A stretch of DNA of 33,015 nt from Nitrospirales bacterium (GTDB taxonomy: Bacteria > Nitrospirota > Nitrospiria > Nitrospirales > UBA8639): NCBI GenBank assembly GCA_029261255.1, contig JAJDBQ010000174.1, positions 1 to 33,015 on the forward strand, given 5' to 3'. The number at the start of each line of letters is the position of its first letter. Within the stretch, counting starts at the first letter, position 1. A program made the translations under genes and the position numbers. A model generated the notes under the pieces. The model was not told where the DNA came from and did no database searches. It saw only the letters and a program-made list of their open reading frames with translations. Positions 32,988 through 33,015 of this stretch are shown one piece after another.

Positions 32988-33015
32988 GGGAGTTCTAATG
33001 CAAGAATTCTCTATT

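Noticed and set aside
1-33015. CRISPR array, prophage or complete insertion sequence
   Set aside because: No regularly spaced repeats, no cas, phage or transposase genes were seen on either strand.

Overview
The window looks like a chromosomal segment of a nitrite-oxidizing Nitrospira-type bacterium (phylum Nitrospirota). The main clue is the right-hand gene cluster, which combines a cytochrome bd-like oxidase subunit, several small membrane-anchored c-type cytochromes and an ethylbenzene-dehydrogenase-gamma-like heme b protein. That combination is known from Nitrospira respiratory gene sets. The assignment is an inference from gene content and was not tested by a search.

Left part (1-8.5 kb): a folded, possibly 6S-like RNA cut by the window edge; a large caspase-fold lipoprotein with Sel1 repeats and a coiled coil; an autotransporter-type outer-membrane barrel followed by a strong bidirectional terminator; a one-domain voltage-gated cation channel; a CBS-pair protein; a stand-alone glutamate formimidoyltransferase; and a sulfur/redox group of a DsrE-like protein, a TusA-like protein and a thioredoxin-fold protein.

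Middle part (8.5-20 kb): a gene-free stretch with a compound palindromic element; an nfeD-slipin membrane operon; a secreted-protein gene with an in-frame amber codon in its signal peptide; hypothetical genes; pentose-phosphate genes (pgl, talC-like); a heavily decayed family-5 uracil-DNA glycosylase pseudogene; a hybrid sensor kinase; a MOFRL-type glycerate kinase; and a MazG-like pyrophosphohydrolase whose ribosome binding site seems to come from a small palindromic repeat.

Right part (20-33 kb): panC and folK separated only by eight C residues; small zinc-ribbon and hypothetical proteins; a bactofilin; two overlapping very small membrane-protein genes; a tRNA-Thr(CGT) with a structured downstream region; a DUF2914 protein; and ubiA.

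The last 6.2 kb is a tightly packed minus-strand operon: a four-helix membrane protein with a charged tail, a bd-like oxidase subunit, two membrane-anchored monoheme cytochromes c, a heme b protein of the NxrC/EbdC type, and a diheme lipoprotein cytochrome. The sequence suggests a respiratory module that accepts electrons from cytochrome c rather than a standard CydAB quinol oxidase. This is the best candidate in the window for a poorly described system.
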